Assembly: GCF_013410105.1 (NCBI RefSeq)
Contig: NZ_JACCCJ010000002.1
Span: 310,001-374,000, forward strand
Reading direction: 5' to 3'
Origin: Sphingopyxis sp. JAI108
Lineage (GTDB): Bacteria > Pseudomonadota > Alphaproteobacteria > Sphingomonadales > Sphingomonadaceae
Length of the DNA: 64,000 nt
The number at the start of each line of letters is the position of its first letter. The first letter of the stretch is position 1. The notes under the pieces were generated by a model. It saw nothing but the letters and a program-made list of their open reading frames with translations. It ran no database searches and was not told the DNA's origin. Positions 1 to 9,416 of the stretch are shown here, one piece after another. The position numbers and the translations under genes were made by a program.

Positions 1-2
1 TC

Positions 3-1361
3 GCCGATGCCGTAGCTGCCGCGCGCAAGGCGCAGGGCGACTGGAGCCTCGCCGGCGGCGCTTTCCGCGCCGAACGGCTCGAACGCGCCGCCGACCTGCT
101 CGAAGAGCATGACGCGCTCTTCCTCGGCCTCGCGATCGACGAGGCGGGCAAGACGCTCGTCGATGCGATCGCCGAAGTGCGCGAGGCGGTCGATTTCCTG
201 CGCTATTATGCCGCGCAGGCGCGCGCCGACTTCACCTATCCGGTTGCACTTCTCGGCCCGACCGGCGAGCGCAACGAACTGATGCTCGAAGGCAAAGGCG
301 TGTTCGTGTGCATCAGCCCGTGGAACTTCCCGCTCGCGATCTTCCTGGGGCAGGTGTCGGCGGCGCTCGCCGCGGGCAACAGCGTGCTCGCGAAGCCCGC
401 CGAGCAGACGCCGCTCATCGCCCACGCCGCGGTCGAGCTGCTGCTCGAGGCCGGCATTCCAGGCAATGTGCTGCATTACCTTCCCGGCCGCGGCGAAACC
501 GTCGGCGCGGCGCTGACGAGCCATGACGACATCATCGGTGTCGCCTTCACCGGGTCGACCGAGGTCGCGCGGATGATCAATCGCAGCCTCGCGGGGCGCG
601 ACGGACCGATCGCGACCTTGATCGCCGAAACCGGCGGGGCGAATGCGATGATCGTCGATTCGACCGCGCTTCCCGAACAGGTCGCGCGCGACGCGGTCGC
701 TTCGGCGTTCCAGTCGGCGGGTCAGCGCTGTTCGGCGCTGCGTCTGCTTTGCGTGCAGGAAGATGTCGCCGACACGATGATCGAAATGGTCGCGGGCGCG
801 ATGGCCGAACTCAATGTCGGGGATCCGTCGATCCTCGCGACCGACGTCGGCCCGATCATCGACGAGGAGGCGCGCGCGAATATCGCCGCCTATGTCGCCG
901 AAGCGCGCGCCGCGGGGCGCGTGATCGCCGAAGCGGGGCGGACGAACCTGCCCGTCGAAGGCCATTTCGTGCCGCCGGTGGCGATCCGCCTCGACCATGT
1001 CACCGACTTGAAGCGCGAGATTTTCGGTCCCGTGCTGCACGTCGCGACGTGGAAGGGCGGCGAACTCGACGCGCTGATCGATGCGATCAATGCCTCGGGC
1101 TATGGCCTGACGCTCGGCGTCCACACGCGCATCGACGGCGTGGCGGCGCATATCGCGGCGCGCGCGGCGGTCGGCAATGTCTATGTCAACCGCAACCAGA
1201 TCGGCGCGATCGTCGGCTCGCAGCCTTTTGGCGGGCGCGGCCTGTCGGGTACCGGGCCCAAGGCCGGCGGTCCGCATTATCTCCACCGCTTCGCCGAGGA
1301 AAAGTCGATCTCGACCGACATCACCGCGGCGGGCGGCAATGCGGCGCTGTTGGCGGGATAA
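3..1361 (+). CDS. putA: Proline dehydrogenase/P5C dehydrogenase PutA, C-terminal part (5' end outside window)
   Basis: The open frame enters from the left edge, so only the last 452 residues are seen. They form an aldehyde dehydrogenase fold: an SPWNFP motif of the NAD site, the catalytic-region AETGG glutamate and the GQRCS catalytic cysteine are all present. The wording around GQRCSALR and the ending GLSGTGPKAGGPHYLHRF is that of the L-glutamate-gamma-semialdehyde dehydrogenase half of PutA, which oxidises pyrroline-5-carboxylate to glutamate with NAD+. The proline dehydrogenase half would lie upstream. A stand-alone P5C or succinylglutamate semialdehyde dehydrogenase is less likely. The gene lies near gdhA, which also handles glutamate, but on the far side of an opposing gene. 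Confidence 0.88.
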   Translation, partial: ADAVAAARKAQGDWSLAGGAFRAERLERAADLLEEHDALFLGLAIDEAGKTLVDAIAEVREAVDFLRYYAAQARADFTYPVALLGPTGERNELMLEGKGVFVCISPWNFPLAIFLGQVSAALAAGNSVLAKPAEQTPLIAHAAVELLLEAGIPGNVLHYLPGRGETVGAALTSHDDIIGVAFTGSTEVARMINRSLAGRDGPIATLIAETGGANAMIVDSTALPEQVARDAVASAFQSAGQRCSALRLLCVQEDVADTMIEMVAGAMAELNVGDPSILATDVGPIIDEEARANIAAYVAEARAAGRVIAEAGRTNLPVEGHFVPPVAIRLDHVTDLKREIFGPVLHVATWKGGELDALIDAINASGYGLTLGVHTRIDGVAAHIAARAAVGNVYVNRNQIGAIVGSQPFGGRGLSGTGPKAGGPHYLHRFAEEKSISTDITAAGGNAALLAG

Positions 1362-1533
1362 GGCCGGCGCGCGTCGGCGCGCTTCAACCACGAGGCCTGA
1401 TACAGAGTGGACGGCTGTCCCAGGCAATACGTCCGAAAGCGTCTCGCGGCATTGTGCCGCGGCGACCCTTTGTTATGGTTGCCCCCCGCAGCGGCTTCGC
1501 CATACGCCTTTCGCAGCTTTTCGCCAAGCGAGT

Positions 1534-2484
1534 CTATGCGCCCGGCACGCCGAGCAATTGCGCCTGGGCCTGGAGCCGCCCTGCCGCCGCGGGGTTGGCC
1601 GCGACGCCGTCCTTCAGCGCCTGCGCCGCCTTCGCCGTCTCGCCCAGCGTCATGCGGCTGCGCATCAGCATGATCCAGCGGTCCACGTCGGCCGGATTGG
1701 CCTTGAGCTTGGCCTCAAGCCCGCTCACCATGCCCTCGATCATCGCATCCTGCTGGCCTTTGGGGAGCTGCGACGCGGCTTCCATGTCGGCGCGGCTCGG
1801 CCCCGGAATCGCGCGCGCGGCGACGGGCATTTCGTCGGCGGTGAGCGGTCGCGGCCGGGTGCTGGCAAGGCGCGTGGCAACCTCGATCTTGTGGATCGCG
1901 CCGACCTGTTCGATCGTGCGGCGCAGGTCCGCTTCCCACGGCGCGCCTCGCGGCGTGTCGGCGAGCAGCGCGAACCAGTCGTCGATCGCGCCCTGGTGGT
2001 CACCGCCGATGTCTTTCCGGACCGCGAGAAAATAGCGCGCGCGCGGATCCCTCGCGTCGAGCGCGATCGCCTTGTCGAACGCTTGCGAAGCGGCGGCGGG
2101 CATCGGGTCGCTGTCGCTCGCCATCACGCGCGCCTCGCCCAGCGCCGACCACAATCCCGCCGATTCGGGTGAGAGGGCCACGGCCTTGTCATACGCCGCG
2201 ATGGCCCCCGCGAAATCGCCGAGGTCGAATTTGGCGGCGCCGAGCGCGGTCCACGCATCGGCGCTGTTCGGTTCGCGCTGCGCTCGCGTTTCGAGCGCGG
2301 CGAGCTGGTCGGAGGGCGCAGCGGCGGTTTCGCTGGCCGGAGCGGCGGCCGATGGCGCGGCATCGCGCCAGATCGCATAGCCGACCGCCGCAGCGAGCAG
2401 CACGAAGGCGGCGATCAGTATCGCACGATTGGTACGCGTCATGCCGCGCTTCGCGTCTTCGGCCATCTTGTCGCCCTCGCTCAT
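1534..2484 (-). CDS. CcmI/CycH-like membrane-anchored TPR protein
   Basis: 316 residues. A short basic cytoplasmic start is followed by one membrane segment (about residues 20-38), an Ala/Pro-rich linker and tetratricopeptide repeats (about 60-130, with the typical W-LG-A--A--A pattern), then a C-terminal region rich in NP--- W--L repeats. This layout matches the periplasmic C-terminal half of CcmI (cytochrome c heme-lyase assembly chaperone), but the ccm operon is not adjacent, so a general TPR protein is possible. The ATG at 2484 is preceded by AAGGG at good spacing. A c-type cytochrome maturation role would fit the two multiheme cytochromes nearby; that link is inference. Confidence 0.65.
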   Translation of the reverse strand: MSEGDKMAEDAKRGMTRTNRAILIAAFVLLAAAVGYAIWRDAAPSAAAPASETAAAPSDQLAALETRAQREPNSADAWTALGAAKFDLGDFAGAIAAYDKAVALSPESAGLWSALGEARVMASDSDPMPAAASQAFDKAIALDARDPRARYFLAVRKDIGGDHQGAIDDWFALLADTPRGAPWEADLRRTIEQVGAIHKIEVATRLASTRPRPLTADEMPVAARAIPGPSRADMEAASQLPKGQQDAMIEGMVSGLEAKLKANPADVDRWIMLMRSRMTLGETAKAAQALKDGVAANPAAAGRLQAQAQLLGVPGA

Positions 2485-2565
2485 TTTTGCCCTTCTTTTA
2501 CGCGATGTGAAAAATGCGGGCTGTGCGCGCCGTCATATTGCCTTTGTTTGGCGATGGTGTAGCCT

Positions 2566-2595
2566 TTGGCACATAAGGTCGGTCAACGATAAAAT
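2566..2595 (+). promoter_or_regulatory. Candidate promoter of gdhA
   Basis: TTGGCA at 2566-2571 and TAAAAT at 2590-2595 are separated by 18 bases, 45 bases before the gdhA start. It is a plausible sigma-70 type promoter by eye only. Confidence 0.3.
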
Positions 2596-2640
2596 CGTCA
2601 GGGGTCGCACCGGCTTTCCCAGTCAGCAGGGGAGGGGTGC

Positions 2641-3996
2641 ATGGCAATTTCGGATCACGTCGATTTCGCGACGTTCATGGAGGGCGTGAAAAGGCGCAAC
2701 CCGGGGCAGCCCGAGTTCGTCCAGGCGGTGCAGGAAGTGTCCGAGGACATTTTCGATTTCATCGCCGACAAGGAAGAATATCACGCGCAGCAGATATTGC
2801 GCCGCATCGCTGAGCCCGACCGCGTCGTGTCCTTCCGCGTCTGCTGGGAGGATGACAACGGCAATATCCGCGTCCAGCGCGGCTGGCGCGTCCAGAATAA
2901 CAACGCGATCGGCCCGTACAAGGGCGGCATTCGTTTCCACCCGAGCGTCACCGAAAGCGTGCTCAAATTCCTCGCCTTCGAACAGACGTTCAAGAATGCG
3001 CTGACCGGCCTGCCGATGGGCGGCGGCAAGGGCGGGTCGAATTTCAATCCCAAGGGCAAGAGCGTGCGCGAGATCATGCGCTTTTGCCAGAGCTTCATGA
3101 CCGAGCTGTATCGCCACATCGGCGCGGACATCGACGTGCCGGCGGGCGACATCGGCGTCGGCGGGCGCGAGATCGGCTTCATGTTCGGCCAGTATAAGCG
3201 CATCACCAACGAATTTACCGGGGTGCTCACCGGCAAGGGGCTCGAATGGGGCGGCTCGCTGATCCGCACCGAGGCCACGGGTTATGGCGCGGTCTATTTC
3301 CTGGCCAACATGCTCGCGGCGAAGGGGCAGGATCTGGTCGGCAAGACCGCCGTGATTTCGGGTTCGGGCAATGTCGCGACGCACGCGGCCGAAAAGATCG
3401 TGCAAATGGGCGGCAAGGTGCTGACGCTGTCCGATTCGGGCGGTTTCATCCACGACCCCGACGGGATCACGCAGGACAAGATCGACTGGGTAAAGGCACA
3501 CAAGACGCACCGCCGCGGGCGGATCGAGGAATATTGCGAGGAGTTCAAAAGCGCGACCTTCACCCCCGGCAAGACGCCCTGGGGGGTGAAGTGCGATGTC
3601 GCGCTGCCGTGCGCGACGCAGAACGAGCTGCTCGGCGAGGATGCGAAGACGCTGGTCAAGAATGGCTGCATCGCGGTCAGCGAAGGCGCCAACATGCCGA
3701 CCAACCTCGACGGGGTGCATGTCTTCAAGGATGCGAAGATCATGTTCGCGCCCGGCAAGGCCGCCAATGCCGGCGGCGTCGCGGTGTCGGGACTCGAGAT
3801 GAGTCAGAACAGCGGCCGCCGCAGCTGGAGCGAGGGCGAACTGCAACAGATGCTGAAAGACATCATGGACGGCATCCACGCGCGCTGCCTGACCTATGGC
3901 GACCAGGGCGACGGCTATATTGATTATGTGAAGGGCGCCAATATCGCGGGATTCAAGAAGGTTGCCGACGCGATGTTGGCTTTCGGGGTGGTGTAA
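2641..3996 (+). CDS. gdhA: NADP-specific glutamate dehydrogenase
   Basis: 451 residues, the usual length of the hexameric bacterial enzyme. It interconverts 2-oxoglutarate plus ammonium and glutamate. The family-specific substrate-binding stretch GLPMGGGKGGS (about residue 122, with the catalytic lysine nearby), the PAGDIGVGGREIG loop and the nucleotide-binding SGSGNVA motif (about residue 240) are all visible. The ATG is preceded by a strong GGGGAGGGG ribosome site. The next gene, a multiheme cytochrome, starts only 49 bases after the stop, so read-through into it is possible. Confidence 0.95.
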   Translation: MAISDHVDFATFMEGVKRRNPGQPEFVQAVQEVSEDIFDFIADKEEYHAQQILRRIAEPDRVVSFRVCWEDDNGNIRVQRGWRVQNNNAIGPYKGGIRFHPSVTESVLKFLAFEQTFKNALTGLPMGGGKGGSNFNPKGKSVREIMRFCQSFMTELYRHIGADIDVPAGDIGVGGREIGFMFGQYKRITNEFTGVLTGKGLEWGGSLIRTEATGYGAVYFLANMLAAKGQDLVGKTAVISGSGNVATHAAEKIVQMGGKVLTLSDSGGFIHDPDGITQDKIDWVKAHKTHRRGRIEEYCEEFKSATFTPGKTPWGVKCDVALPCATQNELLGEDAKTLVKNGCIAVSEGANMPTNLDGVHVFKDAKIMFAPGKAANAGGVAVSGLEMSQNSGRRSWSEGELQQMLKDIMDGIHARCLTYGDQGDGYIDYVKGANIAGFKKVADAMLAFGVV

Positions 3997-4045
3997 TTCG
4001 GCCCAAGGCGTAAAAGCGCCGGGTTGGGGAAAAGGGGTATTGCGG

Positions 4046-5479
4046 ATGACGGCGCACGCTGGGAAGGAGCGCGGCGATCGACCTTGGACGGCATTTGCCG
4101 TCCTCGTCGCTATGCTGTGCGCGCTGGCGATTGCCGCCTTCATTTTTGCTCCGCCCGCGCGGTCACAGGGCGAAAGCGACGCGCGCTACACGGGCGTCGC
4201 ATCCTGCGCGGGATCGACCTGTCATGGCCGGATGGAGGGCGATGGCACAATCGTCCGCCAGGACGAGCTGATGCGTTGGCAGGAACCCTCGACCCCCGGC
4301 GGCGCGCACAGCCGCGCCTGGGCGGTGCTGAACAATAACCGCAGCCAGTTCATCGCGCGCAACCTTGGTATCGGCGATCCCGCCAAGGCGCAGATGTGCC
4401 TTGGGTGCCACAGCACGACGGGCACGGCGCGCGCGGTCCCCGCCGAGGACGGCGTCGGATGCGAATCGTGCCACGGACCTGCGGGCGGCTGGCTCGCGAG
4501 CCATTATGCCGGGGTCGGCACCAACGCCGATCCCGACCGCGAAATGCGCGACAAGCATCTCGCCAACCTGTCGGCGGGGCTGAAGAAGCTCGAGGATCCG
4601 GTCGTGCGCGCGGGCGTGTGCGTCGATTGCCACTTCGGTTCGGCGGCCGACGGCCAGTTCGTCACCCACCGCATCATGGCCGCGGGGCATCCGCGTATCT
4701 CGTTCGAGCTCGACCTCTTCTCCTCGCTCCAGGCGCATCATCAGGAGGATGGTGATTATGGCTGGCGCAAGTTCGGCGTGGCGGGCCGGCGCACCGATCA
4801 TGTCCAGATGTGGGCGGTGGGGCAGGCGACCGCGCTCGAGCGCAGCCTCGCACTGTTTCAGACGCGGCGCGGGACCGAGGGGATATTCCCCGAATTCACC
4901 TTCCTCGACTGTCACAGCTGCCACCGCCGCATCTTCGACCAGGCGAAGCCCGTGCGCACCGGGCTCGACAATCCGGGCCGGTCGATCCCCGAAGGCATGC
5001 CGCCCTATAATGACGAGAATCTGATCATGCTCGCCGCTGCCGCACGCATGGCGTCGCCCGCGCTCGCCGAGCAGCTCGCGGCACGCACAGCGGCGTTTCA
5101 CAAGGCCATGGCGAGCGATCGGGCGAGTGCGGTCGCGGCGGCGGCGCAGTTGGCGCAGACGGTGGCGGCACTCAAGAGCGCCTTCGCCTCGCGCAATTTC
5201 TCGGGCGCCGATGCGTTCGCGATGGTCGATGCGATCTCGGCGAAGGCGATCAGCGATCGTTACACCGACTATTCGGGGTCGCAGCAGGCCGTCATGGGGG
5301 TCGATACGTTGCTCAACGCGATGGTGTCGTCGGGGCGCGTCACCGTGGGCGCGGCGGCGGGAATCCGCGGCGACATCGACCGCGCCTATGCCGCGGTGAA
5401 GGACCCCAATGCCTATAAGCCCTCAGAATTCCAGACTTCGTTCGGCAGCGCGGTGCGCGCGATCGGGGCGCTGCGGTAA
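4046..5479 (+). CDS. Secreted or membrane-anchored pentaheme cytochrome c (c554-like)
   Basis: 477 residues. One hydrophobic N-terminal segment (about 15-38) acts as a signal peptide or anchor. Five heme c sites follow: a non-standard CX4CH at residues 54-60, then CXXCH at 118, 139, 192 and 289. The spacing and the GVGCESCHGPA wording resemble cytochrome c554-type multiheme proteins of the periplasm. The last 180 residues carry no heme motif and look helical. The ATG at 4046 is chosen because AAAGGGG lies 8 bases upstream; an earlier in-frame ATG would overlap gdhA. The stop is 3 bases from the next gene, so it starts an apparent operon with the lipoprotein and the barrel. An electron-carrying role between inner membrane and outer-membrane partners is inference. 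Confidence 0.8.
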   Translation: MTAHAGKERGDRPWTAFAVLVAMLCALAIAAFIFAPPARSQGESDARYTGVASCAGSTCHGRMEGDGTIVRQDELMRWQEPSTPGGAHSRAWAVLNNNRSQFIARNLGIGDPAKAQMCLGCHSTTGTARAVPAEDGVGCESCHGPAGGWLASHYAGVGTNADPDREMRDKHLANLSAGLKKLEDPVVRAGVCVDCHFGSAADGQFVTHRIMAAGHPRISFELDLFSSLQAHHQEDGDYGWRKFGVAGRRTDHVQMWAVGQATALERSLALFQTRRGTEGIFPEFTFLDCHSCHRRIFDQAKPVRTGLDNPGRSIPEGMPPYNDENLIMLAAAARMASPALAEQLAARTAAFHKAMASDRASAVAAAAQLAQTVAALKSAFASRNFSGADAFAMVDAISAKAISDRYTDYSGSQQAVMGVDTLLNAMVSSGRVTVGAAAGIRGDIDRAYAAVKDPNAYKPSEFQTSFGSAVRAIGALR

Positions 5480-5482
5480 GCC

Positions 5483-7459
5483 ATGCGAAGCAAAGCCCGT
5501 CTTTTCCGTTCGGCCGCCCTTGCTGCAATGGGCGCCTTGTTGCTGACATCGTGCGGCGGCGGCGGCGGGGGCAGCACGCCGGCCCCGACACCCACGCCGA
5601 CGCCCACACCAACCCCGACGCCGACGGGCGGCCTCTACACCCCGCCCGCCGCCGAGGCGCTCACCACGACCGAGGTCGAGCGCGTGCTCGCGCAGGCGAT
5701 ATCGGAAGCACAGGCGCGGGGTCTGCCGTCGGTGATCGCGGTGACCGACCGCGTCGGCAATGTGCTCGGCGTCTTCCGCATGACCGGCGCGCGCGCGACC
5801 GCGACGACCGCTCCCGCGCCCAATGGCGACAATATCGACGCGCAAAACGTTACCTTTCCGGCCGAGGGCGGCGCGATCGCGAAAGCGGTGACCGGCGCCT
5901 ATCTGTCGAGCGGCGGTAACGCCTTTTCGACGCGCACCGCGAGCCAGATCGTCCAGGAACATTTCCCGCCCGCGCCGACGACGGTCGGCCTCGAAAGCGG
6001 TCCCTTGTTCGGCGTGCAGTTCAGCCAGCTGCCGTGCAGCGACCTGTCGGCGCGTTTCGGCGCACCCGGCGCAGCGACGCTGATCGGCCCCAAACGCTCG
6101 CCGCTCGGCCTTGCTGCCGATCCGGGCGGGCTGCCGCTCTACAAGAATGGCGTGCTCGTCGGCGGTATCGGGGTGATGGGCGACGGCGTTTATGGCAGCG
6201 ATCCGAATATCCTCGATATCGACAATGACGCGGAAGAGTTTATCGCACTCGCGGGCACGCGCGGCTTCGAGCCGCCGTCGACGATCACCGCCGACAAGAT
6301 CACCGTCGACGGGACGAGCCTGCGCTTTTCGGATGCGACCTTCGCAGGGGTGATGAGCAGCGGCGGCGCGAGCTTTGCGAGCCTCAATGGCACTGCGGGC
6401 AATCTAGTCGCGGTGATCGGCTATGCCAATGCCGCGGTCACCGCAGGCATAGCCTATGGCACCGAAGCGTCGGGCATCCGCGCCTCGACGGCGGCCGAAT
6501 TTTCCAACCGCGACGCGTTCGTGCTGACCGACGGCAGCGGCACGAACCGCTACCCGCTGCGGGCCGGCACCGACGGCGCCACGAACAGCGCCCCGCTGAC
6601 GCAGGCCGAGGCGCGCGCGGTGCTCGAGGAAGCCTTCGCGGTGATGAGCCGCGCGCGCGCGCAGATCCGCCGCCCGCTCGACAGCCGCGCGCAGGTGACG
6701 ATCAGCATCGTCGACACGCACGGCGCGGTGCTCGGCATCGTCCGCTCGCCCGACGCGCCAATCTTCGGCACCGACGTATCGTTGCAGAAAGCGCGCACCG
6801 CGGCTTTCTTCTCGGGCGCACAGGCGGGGAGCGAACTCAGCGCCAATGCCAGCGCCGATGTCCGCCAGTTCGTGCCCGCCGTGCGAAGCTTCCTGAACGA
6901 TCCGGCGGCGCTGACCGGCACGATCGCCTTTGCCGACCGCTCGGGGGGCAATCTGTCGCGGCCCTATTTCCCCGACGGTGAGGTGGGCCGTCCGCACGGG
7001 CCGCTGTCGCGCCCGATCGCGCAGTTCAATCCCTTCTCGACCGGGCTGCAATCGGCGCTGATCATCGGCAATCTCGGCACGCATCTGGGCTTTGTTTCGG
7101 GCGCCAGCCCGACCGATACGCCGGCGCGCTGCACGACGCTGCCCGATGTCGCGGCGGGGCAGAACCGACTGCAGAACGGGATCCAGATCTTCCCCGGCTC
7201 GGTCCCCATCTATCGCGGCAACCAGCTGGTGGGCGCGATCGGCGTGTCGGGCGACGGCATCGACCAGGACGACATGATCAGCTTTTTGGGGACGCATAAT
7301 GGCGGCGCGCGCGTCGGCGGCATCGGTAATGCGCCCAAGGCGATTCGCGCGGACACGATCGTCGTCAATGTCGGCGCGGGAGTTCGCCTGCGTTACATCA
7401 GCTGTCCCTTCGCGCCGTTCCTCGACACGGCGCAGCAGAATGTCTGCGACGGGCTATAG
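5483..7459 (+). CDS. Lipoprotein with two GlcG/HbpS-type (DUF336) domains
   Basis: 658 residues. A signal peptide ends in the lipobox LTSC (Cys24), followed by six glycines and a Pro-Thr repeat linker, so the mature protein should be a lipoprotein on a flexible stalk. Two related halves follow (about residues 60-250 and 365-610). Each holds a helix-turn opening with an SEAQARG- or SRARAQI-type stretch, then the I--VD--G-VLG strand and a GGIGV or GAIGVSGDG motif of the GlcG/HbpS (heme-binding) family. Some family members bind or degrade heme. The gene is tightly packed between a pentaheme cytochrome and a beta-barrel protein, which suggests a surface or periplasmic helper of heme or electron handling; the precise job is unknown. 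Confidence 0.72.
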   Translation: MRSKARLFRSAALAAMGALLLTSCGGGGGGSTPAPTPTPTPTPTPTPTGGLYTPPAAEALTTTEVERVLAQAISEAQARGLPSVIAVTDRVGNVLGVFRMTGARATATTAPAPNGDNIDAQNVTFPAEGGAIAKAVTGAYLSSGGNAFSTRTASQIVQEHFPPAPTTVGLESGPLFGVQFSQLPCSDLSARFGAPGAATLIGPKRSPLGLAADPGGLPLYKNGVLVGGIGVMGDGVYGSDPNILDIDNDAEEFIALAGTRGFEPPSTITADKITVDGTSLRFSDATFAGVMSSGGASFASLNGTAGNLVAVIGYANAAVTAGIAYGTEASGIRASTAAEFSNRDAFVLTDGSGTNRYPLRAGTDGATNSAPLTQAEARAVLEEAFAVMSRARAQIRRPLDSRAQVTISIVDTHGAVLGIVRSPDAPIFGTDVSLQKARTAAFFSGAQAGSELSANASADVRQFVPAVRSFLNDPAALTGTIAFADRSGGNLSRPYFPDGEVGRPHGPLSRPIAQFNPFSTGLQSALIIGNLGTHLGFVSGASPTDTPARCTTLPDVAAGQNRLQNGIQIFPGSVPIYRGNQLVGAIGVSGDGIDQDDMISFLGTHNGGARVGGIGNAPKAIRADTIVVNVGAGVRLRYISCPFAPFLDTAQQNVCDGL

Positions 7460-7462
7460 GCG

Positions 7463-9394
7463 ATGATGACGGGGGGCAGCCTTTGGCCGGTCATCGCGAC
7501 ACTCGCGGCGCAAGGCGCGCCGGAGGCTGAGGCGTTGCCGCCGCCGCCCGCGCCCGAAGACCCGCCGGTCGCGGGCGATGCCGCGCCCGCCGAGCAGCCC
7601 GCCGACGAGCTGATCCCGCCGCCGCCGCCCGTCAATTGGCAGGAGATGGTCAAGGACGATCTGGTCACCGAGATTATCGAGGGCCGCCGCCGCCCCGGCT
7701 ATCGCCCCGACTTGCCCGACGCGCTCAGCCAGGACAATGTCGGCGCGCTACGTCCGCCGCCGCCGCAGGCGTTTCCGGGGATGGAGGATCAGCTGCCCGT
7801 CCCAGACCGCTGGCGCCTGATCGAGACATTGGGCGTGGTCAAGGAACGCTGGTTCGATCCCTATCACCAGAATACGTACAAGGGCGACCGCGCGATCGAC
7901 CGCAGCAAGGTCAAATGGCTGCCGATCAAGGGCGACGACTGGTTTTTTGTCGCCAATGCGGTGTCCGATACGGTGTTCGAACCGCGCACCTTCCCGATCC
8001 CAGTCGGCGTCCAGACGACCGAGCGGCCGGGCAGCCTCGACGTGTTCGGCAAGGACCGCAGCTTCGTCTTTGCGCAGACCGTCATCGCCGGCGCGGCGCT
8101 GATCAAGGGTTCGACCGCGTTCAAGCCTCCCGATATCGAATATCGCATCACGCTGGCGTATCAGGCCAATTATGTCGACGTTCCCGAACGGCGCGTGCTC
8201 GACGTGCGCCCGTCGAAGGCGAGCCATCGCTATGACTCGTTCCTCGGCGTGCAGGAGCTGTTCGTCGACAAGCATCTCGGCAACACGTCCGACCGCTATG
8301 ATTTCTATTCGATCCGCCTCGGCATCCAGCCGTTCCAGAGCGATTTTCGCGGCTTCCTGTTCAACGACAGCCAGCTTGGTATCCGCCTGTTCGGCAACCG
8401 CGACAACAACCGCTTCCAATATAATCTCGCGGCGTTCTGGCGGCTCGAAAAGGATACCAATTCGGGCCTCAACGACATAACCCAGACGCCGCGCGACGAT
8501 TTCATCTTTACCGGCAACCTTTATCGCCAGGATTTTCCGGTCGTCGGGCTGACCAGCCAGATCAGCGTCACCTATAATATGAACCGCGAAAAGAATGACG
8601 TGCAGATCGACCATAATGGTTTCCCGGTGCGACCGGCGCTGCTCGGCGACCTGCGCGGGCGCGAATATGATGTCGTCTACCTCGGCTACAGCGCCGATGG
8701 GCGGATCGGGCGGATCAACCTGACCGCGAGTTTCTATGCTGCGCTGGGCGAGGACCGGAACAGCTTCTTCACCAGCAAGCCCGCCGAAATCCGCGCGGGC
8801 TTTGGCGCGGTCGAACTCAGCTACGATCATGACTGGATGCGCTTCCGCCTGTCGGGGCTGTATGCGACCGGCGACGGCGACCCGTACAACAACACCGAGG
8901 GCGGGTTCGACGCGATCTTTGAAAACCCGATCTTCGGCGGCGCCGACACGAGCTACTGGATCCGCCAGACGATCCCCTTCGCGGGCGGCGGGCGCGCGAT
9001 TGCGATCAACGGGCGCAACGGCATTTTGAACTCGCTGCGCTCGTCGAAGGAAGAGGGGCAGTCGAACTTCAACAATCCGGGCACCGTCTTCATCGGCGCG
9101 GGCGCCGATTTCGACCTGACCCCCGAGTTTCGCGTCAGCACCAATTTCAACCATCTGTGGTTTGCTGACACGTCGAGCTTGCAGGTGCTGCGCAGCGAAG
9201 GGTCGATCCCGAAGGATATCGGCTTCGACCTGTCGGTCGCGACGATCTGGCGCCCGAAAGCGACGCAGAATATCGTCGGGCGCCTCAGCGCCGCGGTGCT
9301 GCTGCCGGGCAAGGGATTCAAGGATCTGTTCGACAACAAGCAGAAGAACGACGCCTATGTGTCGATCCTCGCCAATGTGATCGTGAGTTTCTGA
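7463..9394 (+). CDS. Predicted outer-membrane beta-barrel protein of a cytochrome locus
   Basis: 643 residues. A short atypical signal-like N-terminus is followed by a Pro-rich stretch with repeated PPPP (about residues 27-53). From about residue 120 to the end the protein alternates aromatic and polar residues in strand-like blocks (for example RYDFYSIRLGIQPF, YNLAAFWRLEKD, FRVSTNFNHLWF), and it ends in the Phe typical of barrels assembled by Bam. The pattern suggests a large porin-like barrel; I do not recognise a named family. It begins 3 bases after the lipoprotein gene and is followed by the decaheme cytochrome. By analogy with MtrB/PioB-type porins that sheath cytochromes, it may be the outer-membrane conduit; homology to them is not evident by eye. 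Confidence 0.62.
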   Translation: MMTGGSLWPVIATLAAQGAPEAEALPPPPAPEDPPVAGDAAPAEQPADELIPPPPPVNWQEMVKDDLVTEIIEGRRRPGYRPDLPDALSQDNVGALRPPPPQAFPGMEDQLPVPDRWRLIETLGVVKERWFDPYHQNTYKGDRAIDRSKVKWLPIKGDDWFFVANAVSDTVFEPRTFPIPVGVQTTERPGSLDVFGKDRSFVFAQTVIAGAALIKGSTAFKPPDIEYRITLAYQANYVDVPERRVLDVRPSKASHRYDSFLGVQELFVDKHLGNTSDRYDFYSIRLGIQPFQSDFRGFLFNDSQLGIRLFGNRDNNRFQYNLAAFWRLEKDTNSGLNDITQTPRDDFIFTGNLYRQDFPVVGLTSQISVTYNMNREKNDVQIDHNGFPVRPALLGDLRGREYDVVYLGYSADGRIGRINLTASFYAALGEDRNSFFTSKPAEIRAGFGAVELSYDHDWMRFRLSGLYATGDGDPYNNTEGGFDAIFENPIFGGADTSYWIRQTIPFAGGGRAIAINGRNGILNSLRSSKEEGQSNFNNPGTVFIGAGADFDLTPEFRVSTNFNHLWFADTSSLQVLRSEGSIPKDIGFDLSVATIWRPKATQNIVGRLSAAVLLPGKGFKDLFDNKQKNDAYVSILANVIVSF

Positions 9395-9416
9395 TGGCGC
9401 TGTTGCCACATAATCC

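Noticed and set aside
3..1361. Succinylglutamate semialdehyde dehydrogenase (astD) as alternative name for the first gene
   Set aside because: The catalytic-site wording and C-terminal end match the PutA dehydrogenase half better, and the frame continues beyond the window edge.
5585..5630. Pro-Thr codon tract as a phase-variable microsatellite
   Set aside because: The codons vary (CCC ACG, CCG ACG, CCC ACA), so there is no uniform short repeat prone to slippage.
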